A DNA stretch of 64,000 bases. It comes from Chitinophagaceae bacterium (lineage in GTDB: Bacteria; Bacteroidota; Bacteroidia; Chitinophagales; Chitinophagaceae). The notes below the pieces were generated by a model. It did no database searches, was not told where the DNA came from, and worked only from the letters and a program-made list of their open reading frames with translations. Positions 55,264-64,000 of the stretch are shown here, one piece after another. The DNA lies in the NCBI GenBank assembly GCA_023957755.1, contig JAMLGT010000011.1, positions 62,001 to 126,000 of the forward strand, written 5' to 3'. Each line of letters begins with the position of its first letter. Position 1 is the stretch's first letter. A program made the position numbers and the translations under genes.

Positions 55264-56625
55264 ATGAGTTTGGTAGATTTAATATTACCCCGATTAGGAG
55301 AAAGTATTGTGGAAGCAACCATATTGAGGTGGCACAAGAAACCGGGTGATAAGGTGGCAATGGATGAGTCTGTTTTGGATATTGCAACGGATAAAGTAGA
55401 TAGTGAAGTACCATCTACTGCTGATGGAATCATTACTGAGGTATTATATAAAGAAAATGATGTGGTACCCGTAGGAGCTGTTATAGCACGCATTGAGACA
55501 AATGCTGAAGCTGCCATTGCTACTCCTGCTTCTGCTTCTGCTCCTGCTTCTGCTCCGGTTGTAACACAGCCGGCGCCGGTTGAACATGAAGAAGCTGATG
55601 TATTAGAGGAGGTGCCTTATACACCAGAGGAAAAAGAAGCTACCAGGCAGGCAAGTTCAGGTGTGCGTTTTTATTCACCCCTGGTGCTCAATATTGCGGC
55701 GAGTGAAGGTATTTCCATGAGCGAACTGGAAAATATCGCAGGGACAGGGCAGGATGGAAGAGTCAGCAAGAAAGATATTCTTAATTATTTAAAAAACAGA
55801 AAGGTTGCACCGGCAGTCGTTGCGCCTGCGCCTTCACAAGCTGCCGCACGCCCTTCGCAGACAGAGGTAGCACCGATGGCACAATCGCAGCCTGCAGTTC
55901 CTGTTTCCTATTCGGGTAACGTGGAAATTGTAGAGATGGATCGCATGCGTAAGATGATTGCCAAACACATGATTGACAGCCAGAATACCAGTGCACATGT
56001 AACGAGCTTTGTGGAGTGCGACGTGACTAATATGGTGTTGTGGAGAGAGAAGATTAAAAAAGATTTTGAGAAGAGAGAGGGGGAAAAACTGACGTTCACT
56101 CCATTATTTATAGAGGCGGTAATTAAGTCGATTAAGAAGTACCCCTGGCTTAATAGTAGTGTAGATGGCGAAAAGATAATCATCAAGAAGGATATCAATA
56201 TTGGTATGGCTACAGCTATGCCTACCGGAAACCTGATTGTTCCGGTTATCAAGAGTGCAGATCAGCTTAATCTGACCGGCCTGGCCAGGAGGGTAAACTT
56301 TTTGGCCAATGCAGCAAGGAACAATAAGTTGAAACCCGATGATACGGCAGATGGCACATTCACTCTTACTAATGTGGGTACATTTGGCAGTATTATGGGG
56401 ACACCCATTATCAATCAGCCGCAGGTAGCTATCCTGGCTGTAGGGGCCATTAAGAAGCGCCCGGTTGTGGTAGAATCTGAACAGGGTGATAGCATTGCTA
56501 TTCGCCACATGATGTATCTGTCTCTTAGTTATGATCACCGGATTATTGATGGTGCGCTGGGTGCTACTTTCCTGAATGCAGTTTCTAAAGAACTGGAGAA
56601 TTTTGATATTAACAGGAGTTGGTAA
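55264..56625 (+). CDS. 2-oxo acid dehydrogenase E2 (dihydrolipoamide acyltransferase)
   Basis: A 453-residue E2 acyltransferase. The N-terminal lipoyl domain carries ATDKVDSEVPS with the lipoylated Lys. An Ala/Pro/Ser-rich linker follows, then the peripheral-subunit-binding domain (SPLVLNIAASEGISMSELE) and the catalytic domain ending in SLSYDHRIIDGALGA with the DHRxxDG motif. Whether it serves pyruvate, 2-oxoglutarate or branched-chain acids cannot be told, and no E1 or E3 gene is adjacent. Confidence 0.93.
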   Translation: MSLVDLILPRLGESIVEATILRWHKKPGDKVAMDESVLDIATDKVDSEVPSTADGIITEVLYKENDVVPVGAVIARIETNAEAAIATPASASAPASAPVVTQPAPVEHEEADVLEEVPYTPEEKEATRQASSGVRFYSPLVLNIAASEGISMSELENIAGTGQDGRVSKKDILNYLKNRKVAPAVVAPAPSQAAARPSQTEVAPMAQSQPAVPVSYSGNVEIVEMDRMRKMIAKHMIDSQNTSAHVTSFVECDVTNMVLWREKIKKDFEKREGEKLTFTPLFIEAVIKSIKKYPWLNSSVDGEKIIIKKDINIGMATAMPTGNLIVPVIKSADQLNLTGLARRVNFLANAARNNKLKPDDTADGTFTLTNVGTFGSIMGTPIINQPQVAILAVGAIKKRPVVVESEQGDSIAIRHMMYLSLSYDHRIIDGALGATFLNAVSKELENFDINRSW

Positions 56626-56700
56626 GAGTTCAGCCCGGGTATAGGTCTGGCGCAATACATTTCCCCCGGTTTTGCCTTTGCAGGAGTGATTTTCGGATAA

Positions 56701-57025
56701 CATCTCGTCATTGCAGGTGCTGACCCGCATCTCGTGTATCATCCTGATGAGAGCCCGTGTCGGAGCACGGGATGACTGTGGGTATGTTGATGAGATTCCG
56801 CATCGGAGTGCGGAATGACTGTCCTTTTTATTCCCCTCCTCTGGAGGGGTGTCTGACGCAGGAAGACGGGGTGGTCTTTTATTAGTGGTTGGTGTCCTCA
56901 CCAACCACTAAACTGTCGTCATTGTGGACTCCGATCCGCAATCCCGTGTACCATCCTGATGAGATTCCGTGTCGGAGCACGGAATGACAGAGGGAATGTT
57001 GATGCGATTCCGCACCAGGAGCGAA
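56701..57025. repeat. REP-like intergenic repeat cluster 2
   Basis: The gap 56626-57115 repeats the elements of 43859-44195. Hairpins of one design are ATTCCGCA/TGCGGAAT, ATTCCGTG/CACGGAAT and AGCCCGTG/CACGGGAT around TCGGAG-type loops. A CCCCTCCTCTGGAGGGG hairpin with the GACGGGGTGGTC tail occurs near 56832, and a perfect 13-bp stem (TTAGTGGTTGGTG/CACCAACCACTAA, loop TCCT) at 56882-56911. No gene seen. Confidence 0.85.
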
Positions 57026-57115
57026 AAGATGGAGAGGAAAATGTAGTATAATGCACTTGTAGCGTAATGCTACATTACTGTTATGAAGACGGGTGATGTT
57101 CTCTAACAAAACTGC

Positions 57116-58432
57116 TTATACGTTCTTTGTCCATGCATCCCTGTCATCAGGATTAAATTTCCATGGGGCAAAGTTGTTCTCGATATTATTGAACAATAGA
57201 TTCCATTCAGGTGGGGCATCGCTTTCTTCCATAATAAGCCCTCTTCTGAGTTGGAAAATAATATCCAGCGGACTGATACTCACAGGGCACTCCTGCACAC
57301 AGGCATTGCACGATACGCATGCCCGTAATTCCTCTGGGGTAATATAGTCGTGTAGTAATTTTTTCCCATCGTCCTTAAATTCACCACCATTGGAATTCAT
57401 ATTTTTTCGTACCTCTTCCATCCGGTCGCGGGTATCCATCATAATCTTTCTGGGATTTAGCAATTTCCCTGTTTGGTTTGCAGGGCATGCATCCGTACAG
57501 CGTCCACATTCTGTACAAGTGTAGGCGTCCAGAAGGTTTTTCCAGCTAAGGTCAAAAATATCCCTTGCTCCAAATCCGCCCATAGGTGCCTGCTCTCCCT
57601 GAGGAGCCAGCTCGGGTTGAAAGACGTATTGTACTTCCTTCTGCACCTGAGGCATATTATCCATTTCGCCCCAGGGCTGAAGGGGTTTGAAATAAGCATT
57701 CGGGAATGCGAGTATGATGTGCAAATGTTTACTGTAGGGCAGATAATTAAGGAATGCAAGAATACCTATAATATGCAACCACCAGGCCGACCTCTCTAAT
57801 GCAATCAGCGATGAAGCTGACCAGTCTGACAGTACTGGAGCAATTAATCCGCTTATCAGAAAGTTGCCCTGGTCTGTGTAGTGGGGAACTCCTTGTAACT
57901 GCAATGCCCTGTCTGCACTGTTCATGGTGATAAAAAGCGTCATCAGTACGACTTCTGTAATCAGGATTGCGTTTGCATCTGTTCTGGGCCAACCATCCAG
58001 ATCATGTTTGGCAAAGCGTGACAACCTGATAATGTTTCTTCGGATTAGGAACACAGCACATGCGACTATTACCCCCACTGCCAGCAATTCGAAGAAGTCT
58101 ATTACAAATGTGTAAAAGCTACCCAGCGATTCGGAGAATAACCGGTGTGTTCCTAAAATACCATCCAGGATGATTTCCAATATCTCTATATTGATGATGA
58201 TAAATCCGGCATACACCAAAAAATGCAAAACCCCTACCAGCGGATTTCTGAACATTTTCTTCTGCCCGAATGCCAGAAGGAATACATATCTCCACCTGAC
58301 GTTTTTCTGATCGGTCAGATCACGGTCCTTTCCAAGATTAATATTTGCCTTAATCTCCTTCACCTTGCGTGTGAACAGGTAAACAGCGATTAGAAACAGT
58401 AGTACAAACAGTATTTGTTGCAGTATAGCCAT
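57116..58432 (-). CDS. membrane Fe-S oxidoreductase (NarI-like helices plus 4Fe-4S domain)
   Basis: A 438-residue protein. The first 250 residues have several transmembrane helices, resembling the NarI/HdrE-type cytochrome b subunit. The C-terminal part has two [4Fe-4S] sites, CTECGRCTDACPANQTGK and CVSCNACVQECPVSISP. It should pass electrons between a quinone pool or b-haem and Fe-S partners. Its own partner gene is not adjacent. It is divergent from the nor cluster by about 316 bp. Confidence 0.85.
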   Translation of the reverse strand: MAILQQILFVLLFLIAVYLFTRKVKEIKANINLGKDRDLTDQKNVRWRYVFLLAFGQKKMFRNPLVGVLHFLVYAGFIIINIEILEIILDGILGTHRLFSESLGSFYTFVIDFFELLAVGVIVACAVFLIRRNIIRLSRFAKHDLDGWPRTDANAILITEVVLMTLFITMNSADRALQLQGVPHYTDQGNFLISGLIAPVLSDWSASSLIALERSAWWLHIIGILAFLNYLPYSKHLHIILAFPNAYFKPLQPWGEMDNMPQVQKEVQYVFQPELAPQGEQAPMGGFGARDIFDLSWKNLLDAYTCTECGRCTDACPANQTGKLLNPRKIMMDTRDRMEEVRKNMNSNGGEFKDDGKKLLHDYITPEELRACVSCNACVQECPVSISPLDIIFQLRRGLIMEESDAPPEWNLLFNNIENNFAPWKFNPDDRDAWTKNV

Positions 58433-58748
58433 GATAAATTCTTAGTAAAGCAATTATAGCAGCAAAGTAGCACAAAAAGCGGATTCTGAAAAGAAATGAA
58501 TCCTTCGGGAGATTTCAGTTAAATGGGTGGGAGTGTGATATTATTCTCCGTGATGAATCAGGGAGAGGGGCCTAGTGATAAATTGGGTGATGTCGAGAAA
58601 GGGAAAAAAAATAGACGATAAGTCCATGTAATACAATATGTTATGAATTGTCATCAGAATATCATTTTTTCCCAAAATAGAAGATGTAAAAGTCTTTTAT
58701 TTGCTTTTGACTTATTACATTGCCTTTCAAATTCAAAAAAAACTGAAA
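58433..58748. other. 316-bp divergent intergenic region
   Basis: Between the Fe-S protein gene (minus) and the nor cluster (plus). It is A+T-rich toward the nor side. I found no convincing TAnnTTTG element or FNR/NsrR-type palindrome by eye. It must hold promoters for both sides. Confidence 0.4.
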
Positions 58749-58988
58749 ATGAAATCTAAAAAGCAGGTCATTATCATTGCGTTTCTGCTCAACACCTTCT
58801 TTGTGTTGGTCTCAACGCCCTGGACTTTTGGACTCAGCTATTTCGGAGACTCTACGCTAGCCTGGGTACTTTATTACGTAATCGGATTTATCATCGGATG
58901 GTATGTGACTTATGTATTCATAAGGGCACTAATTATTCTGGTAAATCACACTTGTGAACAATTTAAAGAGATAAACAATGGACATTGA
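58749..58988 (+). CDS. small membrane protein, nor cluster
   Basis: A 79-residue protein with two hydrophobic segments (VIIIAFLLNTFFVLVSTPW; LAWVLYYVIGFIIGWYVTYVF). Its last 11 bp overlap the start of norC, so the two are translationally coupled. It may be an accessory factor for nitric-oxide reductase assembly, but no known family is recognised. ATG at 58749. Confidence 0.6.
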   Translation: MKSKKQVIIIAFLLNTFFVLVSTPWTFGLSYFGDSTLAWVLYYVIGFIIGWYVTYVFIRALIILVNHTCEQFKEINNGH

Positions 58989-59952
58989 AAAAGAGCAAAA
59001 GGCTCGTAAGGTTGCAATATGGGTAATCGGGCTGATGACTGCGATTTGGGTGGTATTAAGCGTTTTTTCTTTTACCGATACTAAAGACAGAGTGCGCCCG
59101 CGGACGGAGAATATCACCTTTGAAGGGGTAACTGCGTTGAAAGGAAAACAGGTTTTTCAGGCATACAGCTGTATGGACTGTCACACTATCGTAGGTAATG
59201 GTGCCTATTTTGCACCTGACCTTACCAAGATTTATGAGAAAACCGGTCCTGCCTGGCTAAAGGCTTATCTGGGATCGCCCGGAACATATCCTACAAAGGC
59301 AATTGTAGATATACAGTTGAAGCAAATGCTTTCAAAAGGTCAGCAACTACCTGCAGATATTAACACCTATCTGGAAGAATTTCCCGGCGCTAAAGAAAGG
59401 GTAGAAGACCGGGGAGGGATTAAGGCACTGATGCCCAATCTGCAATTCAGCGCGGAAGAGATTGATGCGCTAATCGCTTACTTTATCTATACAGGAAAAA
59501 TTAACACTGCCGGATGGCCTCCCAGGGTGATTGCTGATCCGGAAGTGGTAGCGGATCAGGCCAGGAAACTGGAAGAGCGCAGTGGCATTTTCAGGTTTAT
59601 GTCGCCTTCGGCAGCCAATACCTCACAGTCGGCGGATAATAGCGCTGCGACTGCCGCTTCCCCTGCCATACTCGGTGCACAGGTGGCTAAACAATATGCA
59701 TGCACAGCGTGCCATTCGGCTGATGGTTCCAAAGTGGTGGGTCCTACTTTTAAAGGGTTGTATGGGACTACTGTACCGCTGGCTGATGGCACTACAGCGA
59801 TTGCAGACGATGCCTATCTGGCGCAATCCATCCTGGAACCCAATGCGCATGTGGTGAAAGGATATCAGCAGGGGGTGATGCCTTCGTTCAAGGGGACTAT
59901 ATCCGACGATCAGGTCTCTGCACTAATTGCATATATCAAGTCTTTAAAATAA
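58978..59952 (+). CDS. norC: nitric-oxide reductase cytochrome c subunit, two-haem fusion
   Basis: A 324-residue protein. An N-terminal helix (VAIWVIGLMTAIWVVLSVF) anchors it; the first c-type haem motif SCMDCHT lies near residue 65. This part matches NorC. After a linker rich in Ser/Ala, a second cytochrome c domain carries ACTACHS near residue 243 and PSFKGTISDDQ near the C-terminus, where VMPSF could supply the axial Met. Ordinary NorC is about half this length, so a cytochrome domain has been fused. It passes electrons to NorB, 15 bp downstream. Confidence 0.85.
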   Translation: MDIEKEQKARKVAIWVIGLMTAIWVVLSVFSFTDTKDRVRPRTENITFEGVTALKGKQVFQAYSCMDCHTIVGNGAYFAPDLTKIYEKTGPAWLKAYLGSPGTYPTKAIVDIQLKQMLSKGQQLPADINTYLEEFPGAKERVEDRGGIKALMPNLQFSAEEIDALIAYFIYTGKINTAGWPPRVIADPEVVADQARKLEERSGIFRFMSPSAANTSQSADNSAATAASPAILGAQVAKQYACTACHSADGSKVVGPTFKGLYGTTVPLADGTTAIADDAYLAQSILEPNAHVVKGYQQGVMPSFKGTISDDQVSALIAYIKSLK

Positions 59953-59967
59953 AATAACTGACTACTA

Positions 59968-61890
59968 ATGGAAATTAAATATAATTCGCAACGTTTAGCA
60001 TATCCCTTTTTCGTTTCCATGCTGATTCTTTTTGCCTTGCAGATTGGCTTTGGGTTGCTGCTGGCACTCATTCAGATGGATCCTGATTTGCTGAAAGGGA
60101 CTTTCAATTTTAATGTGGCCCGTGCTTTTCATCTGAATCTGGCTATCGTATGGATAGTGACAGGTTTTATCGGTACAATTCTATTTGTGGGGCCTATTCT
60201 CGGTCAGCGTGATGTGCGTCCCAGATGGCTGGCAATCCTGTTGCTTATAGCTATCTGGATCGTCGTATTATGGAGTATCGCCACGCTGCCGCTGGCTCAG
60301 GTGGGCATTGCAGGATGGGTAGGTAATACGCCCTGGTTACAACAAGGAATGGAATTTCTGGAAGGAGGCCGTGTGACAGATATCCTGCTATTTATTGGAT
60401 TTGGGATTTTTGCCTATCTCACTCTGGTGATGTTTCCCAAAAAAGTGAAAAGATGGAATGAACTTCATTGGGGGCTGGCTATCGGAGTGGTGGGCTTGGT
60501 GGGAGTATGGGTTTTTACCATGATCCCTACAAAGGAACTCGACCTACAGGAATATTTCCGCTGGTATGTAGTGCATTATTGGGTAGAAGCCGTTTGGGAA
60601 ATTATTCATATTACGCTGATAGGTTTCTTGCTGGCCAGATTTTTTGGTGCGGATGATAAAGAAGTGGGCTTTGCTGTGTTCTGGGGAATTAGCCTGGTGG
60701 TGTTGAGTGGTCTGATAGGTAATTCTCACCACTATTTCTGGATAGGCACACCGGCATTCTGGCAATTCTGGGGCTCTCTTTTCAGTGCGCTTGAACCACT
60801 GCCTTTAATCTTTTGTATTTGGCACGTATATCTTGACGAAAAACATGGTGTAACTCCGATAAAGAATAGGGCTGCATTTTACTTCATTTTTGGGTCAGCT
60901 CTCTTTGAGTCAGTTGGAGCCGGAGTATTGGGCTTTACCATGACGATGGCCTATGCCAATCTTTGGGAACACGGTACATGGCTGACCGCCGCTCATGGCC
61001 ACATGGCATTGTTCGGTGCTTTCGGGTTGTTGGTGATCGGTGCAGCTTATGAGGCTGTAAGGCAGATCAAAGGAATCAATCGGTTCAAAGATGGGATGTC
61101 CAAACTCAGTTTCTGGATGCTTTTTGTGGGCCTTTCAGGTATTGTGGGCAGCTTTGCTTTCGGTGGCACCAAACAAATATATGTGTATAGGATTCTGGGG
61201 CTCGACTGGTGGGGACATCAGATACGTCCTGCAATGTCACAGGCAAGAGTGTTGCTTGGAGTCTTTGCATTCCTATTTGTGCTGGGAGGAATCATTGTAA
61301 TATATGACTTACTGACGCTGAAAGACAGGGCTATTTCTGAAACAAACCAAAAGCTATTAGACAGTAAACTCCAGACTCGCGGTACTATAAGTTGGTGGCG
61401 AAGGTCTATGACTCAGTTTGAGTTTGCAGTATGGCTTTCGGGTATCTGGCTGTTTGGCCTTATTGTGACAGCAGGTGTTTTTTCATTTAACCTGCATAGT
61501 GTAAGGCTGGGTGACCCTACGATTCCCTATATCATACTGGGAATTGGTTATCCGGGCTTGTTAATCATCACACTTGTATTTGCACACCGGTTTCTGATGG
61601 CTTTTGAACAACGACAGGATTTGCTTCAGGTAGTCCAGAACTTCTCTGTAGGTGGTCAATTACAGATCGTGGATATACGTAACAAGGCAGAAAAAGGCGG
61701 AGAGCGGGAACAGTTGATTCTTGATACGTTTAACCGTTTGAGTTATGGTGAAGCCTTTATGGTCTTGTCTGACCGCGAGACCGGTTGCCAGCATCATACG
61801 CTGCACAAAATACTCGGTACCACCTTTGCGTGGGAAGTACTGGAAGCGGGGCCTCAACAATGGAAAGTGAAAGTAGGTAAGCTGAATTAA
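59968..61890 (+). CDS. norB: nitric-oxide reductase large subunit with C-terminal DUF2249-like domain
   Basis: A 640-residue NorB that reduces NO to N2O. Catalytic ligands are visible: AFHLNLAIVW (haem b His), VVHYWVEAVWE (FeB His and Glu), GNSHHYFWIG (two FeB His), and AAHGHMALFGAFG (haem b3 and b His). Normal NorB ends around residue 450; here two more helices and a soluble tail follow. The tail (VDIRNKAEKGGEREQLILD, LSYGEAFMVLSDRETGC, WEVLEAGPQQWKV) resembles a DUF2249 domain. A terminator follows at 61921. Confidence 0.88.
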   Translation: MEIKYNSQRLAYPFFVSMLILFALQIGFGLLLALIQMDPDLLKGTFNFNVARAFHLNLAIVWIVTGFIGTILFVGPILGQRDVRPRWLAILLLIAIWIVVLWSIATLPLAQVGIAGWVGNTPWLQQGMEFLEGGRVTDILLFIGFGIFAYLTLVMFPKKVKRWNELHWGLAIGVVGLVGVWVFTMIPTKELDLQEYFRWYVVHYWVEAVWEIIHITLIGFLLARFFGADDKEVGFAVFWGISLVVLSGLIGNSHHYFWIGTPAFWQFWGSLFSALEPLPLIFCIWHVYLDEKHGVTPIKNRAAFYFIFGSALFESVGAGVLGFTMTMAYANLWEHGTWLTAAHGHMALFGAFGLLVIGAAYEAVRQIKGINRFKDGMSKLSFWMLFVGLSGIVGSFAFGGTKQIYVYRILGLDWWGHQIRPAMSQARVLLGVFAFLFVLGGIIVIYDLLTLKDRAISETNQKLLDSKLQTRGTISWWRRSMTQFEFAVWLSGIWLFGLIVTAGVFSFNLHSVRLGDPTIPYIILGIGYPGLLIITLVFAHRFLMAFEQRQDLLQVVQNFSVGGQLQIVDIRNKAEKGGEREQLILDTFNRLSYGEAFMVLSDRETGCQHHTLHKILGTTFAWEVLEAGPQQWKVKVGKLN

Positions 61891-61920
61891 ACATTAATAT
61901 CACGGCTAACTGCTAAGCCG

Positions 61921-61957
61921 GAGGGGGGTGAGGAAGGCGCCTCCCTCTTAATTTTTT
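61921..61957 (+). terminator. intrinsic terminator after norB
   Basis: GAGGGGGG (61921) pairs with CCTCCCTC (61940) with one G-T pair, followed by TTAATTTTTT. It overlaps the 3' end of the convergent GNAT gene. Confidence 0.7.
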
Positions 61958-62640
61958 ATAAAACCTGCTCCGGCAAAATGCCAGAAACTTATTTTTCTTC
62001 TGAACCTGAAACCCAACTTCTCATAAAGTCTTATAGCCTTAAGGTTGGTTTCTGTAACATGCAGGTAAGGGGTTTTACCCTCAGCAAATATTTTATTACC
62101 TACGAAAGTGGTCAGTTGCGAAGCAAATCCTCTTCCTGCATAATTGGGGTGGGTTACGATAGCGCTTATTTCAGTAAACTCATTCATTTTCATTCGCTCT
62201 CCTGCTGCGCTAATCAATATCCCGTCTGCGTAGATACCGTAATAATTTCCAAGTAATGCAGTCTTCTTTCTGAAATAACCAGGCTGTACAAGATTTACCA
62301 GGCTGAATAAATCCCGTTGAGAAGATTCAGAGTTTAGGGCTACTATTTGTGCGTTGTCTTTTGGTGTTATGGGGGCGTGGAGTACCATCTGATTGCAGAT
62401 TAATTCCTGCACTATCTGAACCCTTTCGCTGAAGTGGGGTATTTGGCCTATGACGTAGAAATGATCTGTAAGAGAAGTGTATGCGTCGATCGCTTTTGAC
62501 GTATGCGTCACATCAGTGAATCCACCAAAAACGCAGTAATCTGGTTGGTAAAACTTTATTCCCTGATAGTCGATAACAAACTTATGGTGTGTTTCCGTCA
62601 GCGCATACCATCCAGGATTATCTAATTTATCGCTGTGCAT
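61948..62640 (-). CDS. GNAT-family acetyltransferase
   Basis: A 230-residue protein with a C-terminal GNAT domain. The acetyl-CoA loop HPNYAGRGFASQLTTFVGN and the motif HVTETNLKAIRLYEKLGFRF are clear. The N-terminal half does not match a known domain. The acceptor is unknown. It overlaps the terminator of the nor cluster at its 3' end. Confidence 0.85.
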   Translation of the reverse strand: MHSDKLDNPGWYALTETHHKFVIDYQGIKFYQPDYCVFGGFTDVTHTSKAIDAYTSLTDHFYVIGQIPHFSERVQIVQELICNQMVLHAPITPKDNAQIVALNSESSQRDLFSLVNLVQPGYFRKKTALLGNYYGIYADGILISAAGERMKMNEFTEISAIVTHPNYAGRGFASQLTTFVGNKIFAEGKTPYLHVTETNLKAIRLYEKLGFRFRRKISFWHFAGAGFIKN

Positions 62641-62786
62641 TATTATACAAAGTAATGTATCTTTTTATTATAGCCGGATAATCAGTGTGAGCAATAGCTA
62701 TTGCATATCATCATCCTTCGTGATAGTTAGATTTTTAAAGTTTTGCCGGTGCCACCAAAAATGGATTCTGATGTTTGGTTATTTCT

Positions 62787-64000
62787 CTACCTGATTAAAG
62801 TACTGGAACCCTTTAGTGAGAAAAATTTGCCCGTATCCCGGTGGGTGTATTTCAGCGTCCAGATATACACACCTGCATCCTGAGGCTCGCCTTTATAGGT
62901 GCCATCCCATTTTTCATCATACTTGTTGGATGAAAAAACCAGAAGTCCCGTACGGTTATATACCTTAAAGTCGAGGTCGTCTGCTTTGAATGCATTTAGA
63001 GGGTAAAGGTTGTCGTTTAGTCCATCGTTATTAGGGGTAAAGGCGTTGGGTACTGCTATGAAGCAACTGTTTAGTACTTTCAGTTTTTGTGTAAGGGTAT
63101 CCGAGCATGTACCGTCGGATGCAATGAGCCGTACAGCATAGTTGGTTTCTATTCCCGTCATCGGGTATCGCTGTGCAGCAGGGTTGGCGTCTGTGGAAAT
63201 AAATCCGTTGTCAAAACTCCATAGAAATTGAAGATTTTTCCCAATGCTTGTATTCTTAAACACGATGCTGTCTTCCGGGCAGATAATAGGGGCCATATCA
63301 AAGTCTGCCTTCAATTCGTTGTCCAACATAATTTTTGTGGTGACAGAGTCACTGCAGAATCCGTTGGATACTTTGAGGGTAATGGTTTTTTCTCCGAAGA
63401 TTGTATAGTAGGCAGTTGGATTTTGTTGTGTGGACTTCCCGAAATAATCCAGTTGCCAGTCCCATTGTGTAATACCATTTCCTCCCGGATGGGTGAAAAA
63501 TATAGTATCTGTATCGCACCCAAGATTGAGGATGTAATTGAAGTTGGCATTTACCGTATCCTTTAGTGTAAATGGGATTGTATAAATGGGCGGAGTAATC
63601 TGTGCACACATGTCTTCAAGTGTGCCACCATCTGAACCCATTTGGAGTGCGATAGTGTAGGTACCACCCTGTACAATAGGGGCACTTAGTTTGAGTGTAA
63701 TCATGTTCGTCAGCCCGTTGGTGCAGGTGCCTGAAGCAGATAGGATGGTAACTCCTGTAGGGCCTGTGACCCTGAAGTCGGTTCCATCCGGTGCTATAGA
63801 GGTGCATTTAATGGGTTTTCTGAATACCAGATACAGTTCGTCAGGTGCGCATTGCACTGCCATCAGGCTATCCATCGGAGTAGGTGTCAACGGAAGCACC
63901 TTGAAGGGAAGTGAATCATTTTCGGGAATTTCTCTATCACAATTGTCAAGCAACGTATTTCCGTCGCCTCCATTCTGAATTATTAATTGATAATTTCCGG
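62787..64000 (-). CDS. T9SS cargo protein, C-terminal part (type B sorting domain)
   Basis: The frame is open to the right edge, so the N-terminus lies outside the window; about 404 residues are seen. Beta-sandwich/PKD-like repeats (IYTIPFTLKDTVNANFNYIL and similar) are followed by a type B gliding-motility-associated C-terminal domain: AVPNAFTPNNDGLNDNLYPL, then WDGTYKGEPQDAGVYIW and a final GSSTLIR. It should be exported through the type IX secretion system and anchored at the cell surface. This also supports a Bacteroidota host. Confidence 0.9.
   Translation of the reverse strand, partial: GNYQLIIQNGGDGNTLLDNCDREIPENDSLPFKVLPLTPTPMDSLMAVQCAPDELYLVFRKPIKCTSIAPDGTDFRVTGPTGVTILSASGTCTNGLTNMITLKLSAPIVQGGTYTIALQMGSDGGTLEDMCAQITPPIYTIPFTLKDTVNANFNYILNLGCDTDTIFFTHPGGNGITQWDWQLDYFGKSTQQNPTAYYTIFGEKTITLKVSNGFCSDSVTTKIMLDNELKADFDMAPIICPEDSIVFKNTSIGKNLQFLWSFDNGFISTDANPAAQRYPMTGIETNYAVRLIASDGTCSDTLTQKLKVLNSCFIAVPNAFTPNNDGLNDNLYPLNAFKADDLDFKVYNRTGLLVFSSNKYDEKWDGTYKGEPQDAGVYIWTLKYTHRDTGKFFSLKGSSTLIR

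Noticed and set aside
58433-58748. FNR- or NsrR-type site upstream of the nor cluster
   Set aside because: ATTGTCATCAGAAT near 58647 looks suggestive but is not palindromic; no real match.

Overview
The window looks like chromosomal DNA of a Bacteroidota bacterium, probably of the Chitinophagaceae or a related lineage. The evidence is the set of lineage-typical genes: a type B gliding-motility/T9SS C-terminal domain protein at the right edge, the DUF1800/DUF1501 pair, a bacterial GH3-type adenylating enzyme, serC next to a DUF1015 gene, methylmalonyl-CoA epimerase, and short promoter motifs of the Bacteroidota TAnnTTTG type. Shine-Dalgarno sequences are mostly absent. I cannot name genus or species.

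Layout. 1-4583: end of a PAP2-like membrane protein, an Rrf2 regulator, a ClC channel with CBS domains and a secreted GH29 fucosidase. 4809-12418: a co-directional run of central-metabolism genes (transketolase, universal stress protein, a flavoprotein reductase, aconitase, an AhpD-like protein, transaldolase), closed by a strong terminator. 12480-14701: methylmalonyl-CoA epimerase, a divergent M20 amidohydrolase of the allantoate/carbamoyl-amino-acid type, and UraD, which suggests ureide (purine) breakdown. 14726-18260: a minus-strand group (LysE-type exporter, secreted hypothetical, MtgA) and a GH3-type enzyme. 18484-21825: a very repetitive secreted protein. 22003-23248: an IS256/IS1249-group insertion sequence whose transposase is frameshifted in an A7 run and which sits beside the remains of a small membrane-protein gene. 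23323-25662: DUF1015 and serC.

26350-42381 is a complete subtype I-B CRISPR-Cas system: cas6, a WYL regulator, cas8b, cas7, cas5, cas3, cas4, a dead four-helix-bundle (23S rRNA intervening-sequence type) gene, cas1, cas2, a leader of about 200 bp, and an array that I count as 81 repeats and 80 spacers. The interference block cas8b-cas3 is visibly richer in A+T than cas6-WYL and cas4-cas1-cas2. A 15-bp palindrome lies exactly at the stop codon of the WYL gene in front of cas8b. Two spacers overlap by 21 nt and so come from one target locus.

42855-64000: a lipoprotein, two clusters of REP-like hairpins whose stems show compensatory changes, DUF1800/DUF1501, serS, small conserved hypotheticals, a transglutaminase-like protein, an alpha-glucan module (GH31, GH13 and a divergent AraC regulator), a 2-oxo acid dehydrogenase E2, an Fe-S membrane oxidoreductase, and a nitric-oxide reductase cluster with a two-haem NorC fusion and a NorB carrying a C-terminal DUF2249-like domain. 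A GNAT acetyltransferase and a T9SS cargo protein follow. I saw no rRNA or tRNA gene. All family assignments are by eye from motifs; no database search was run.
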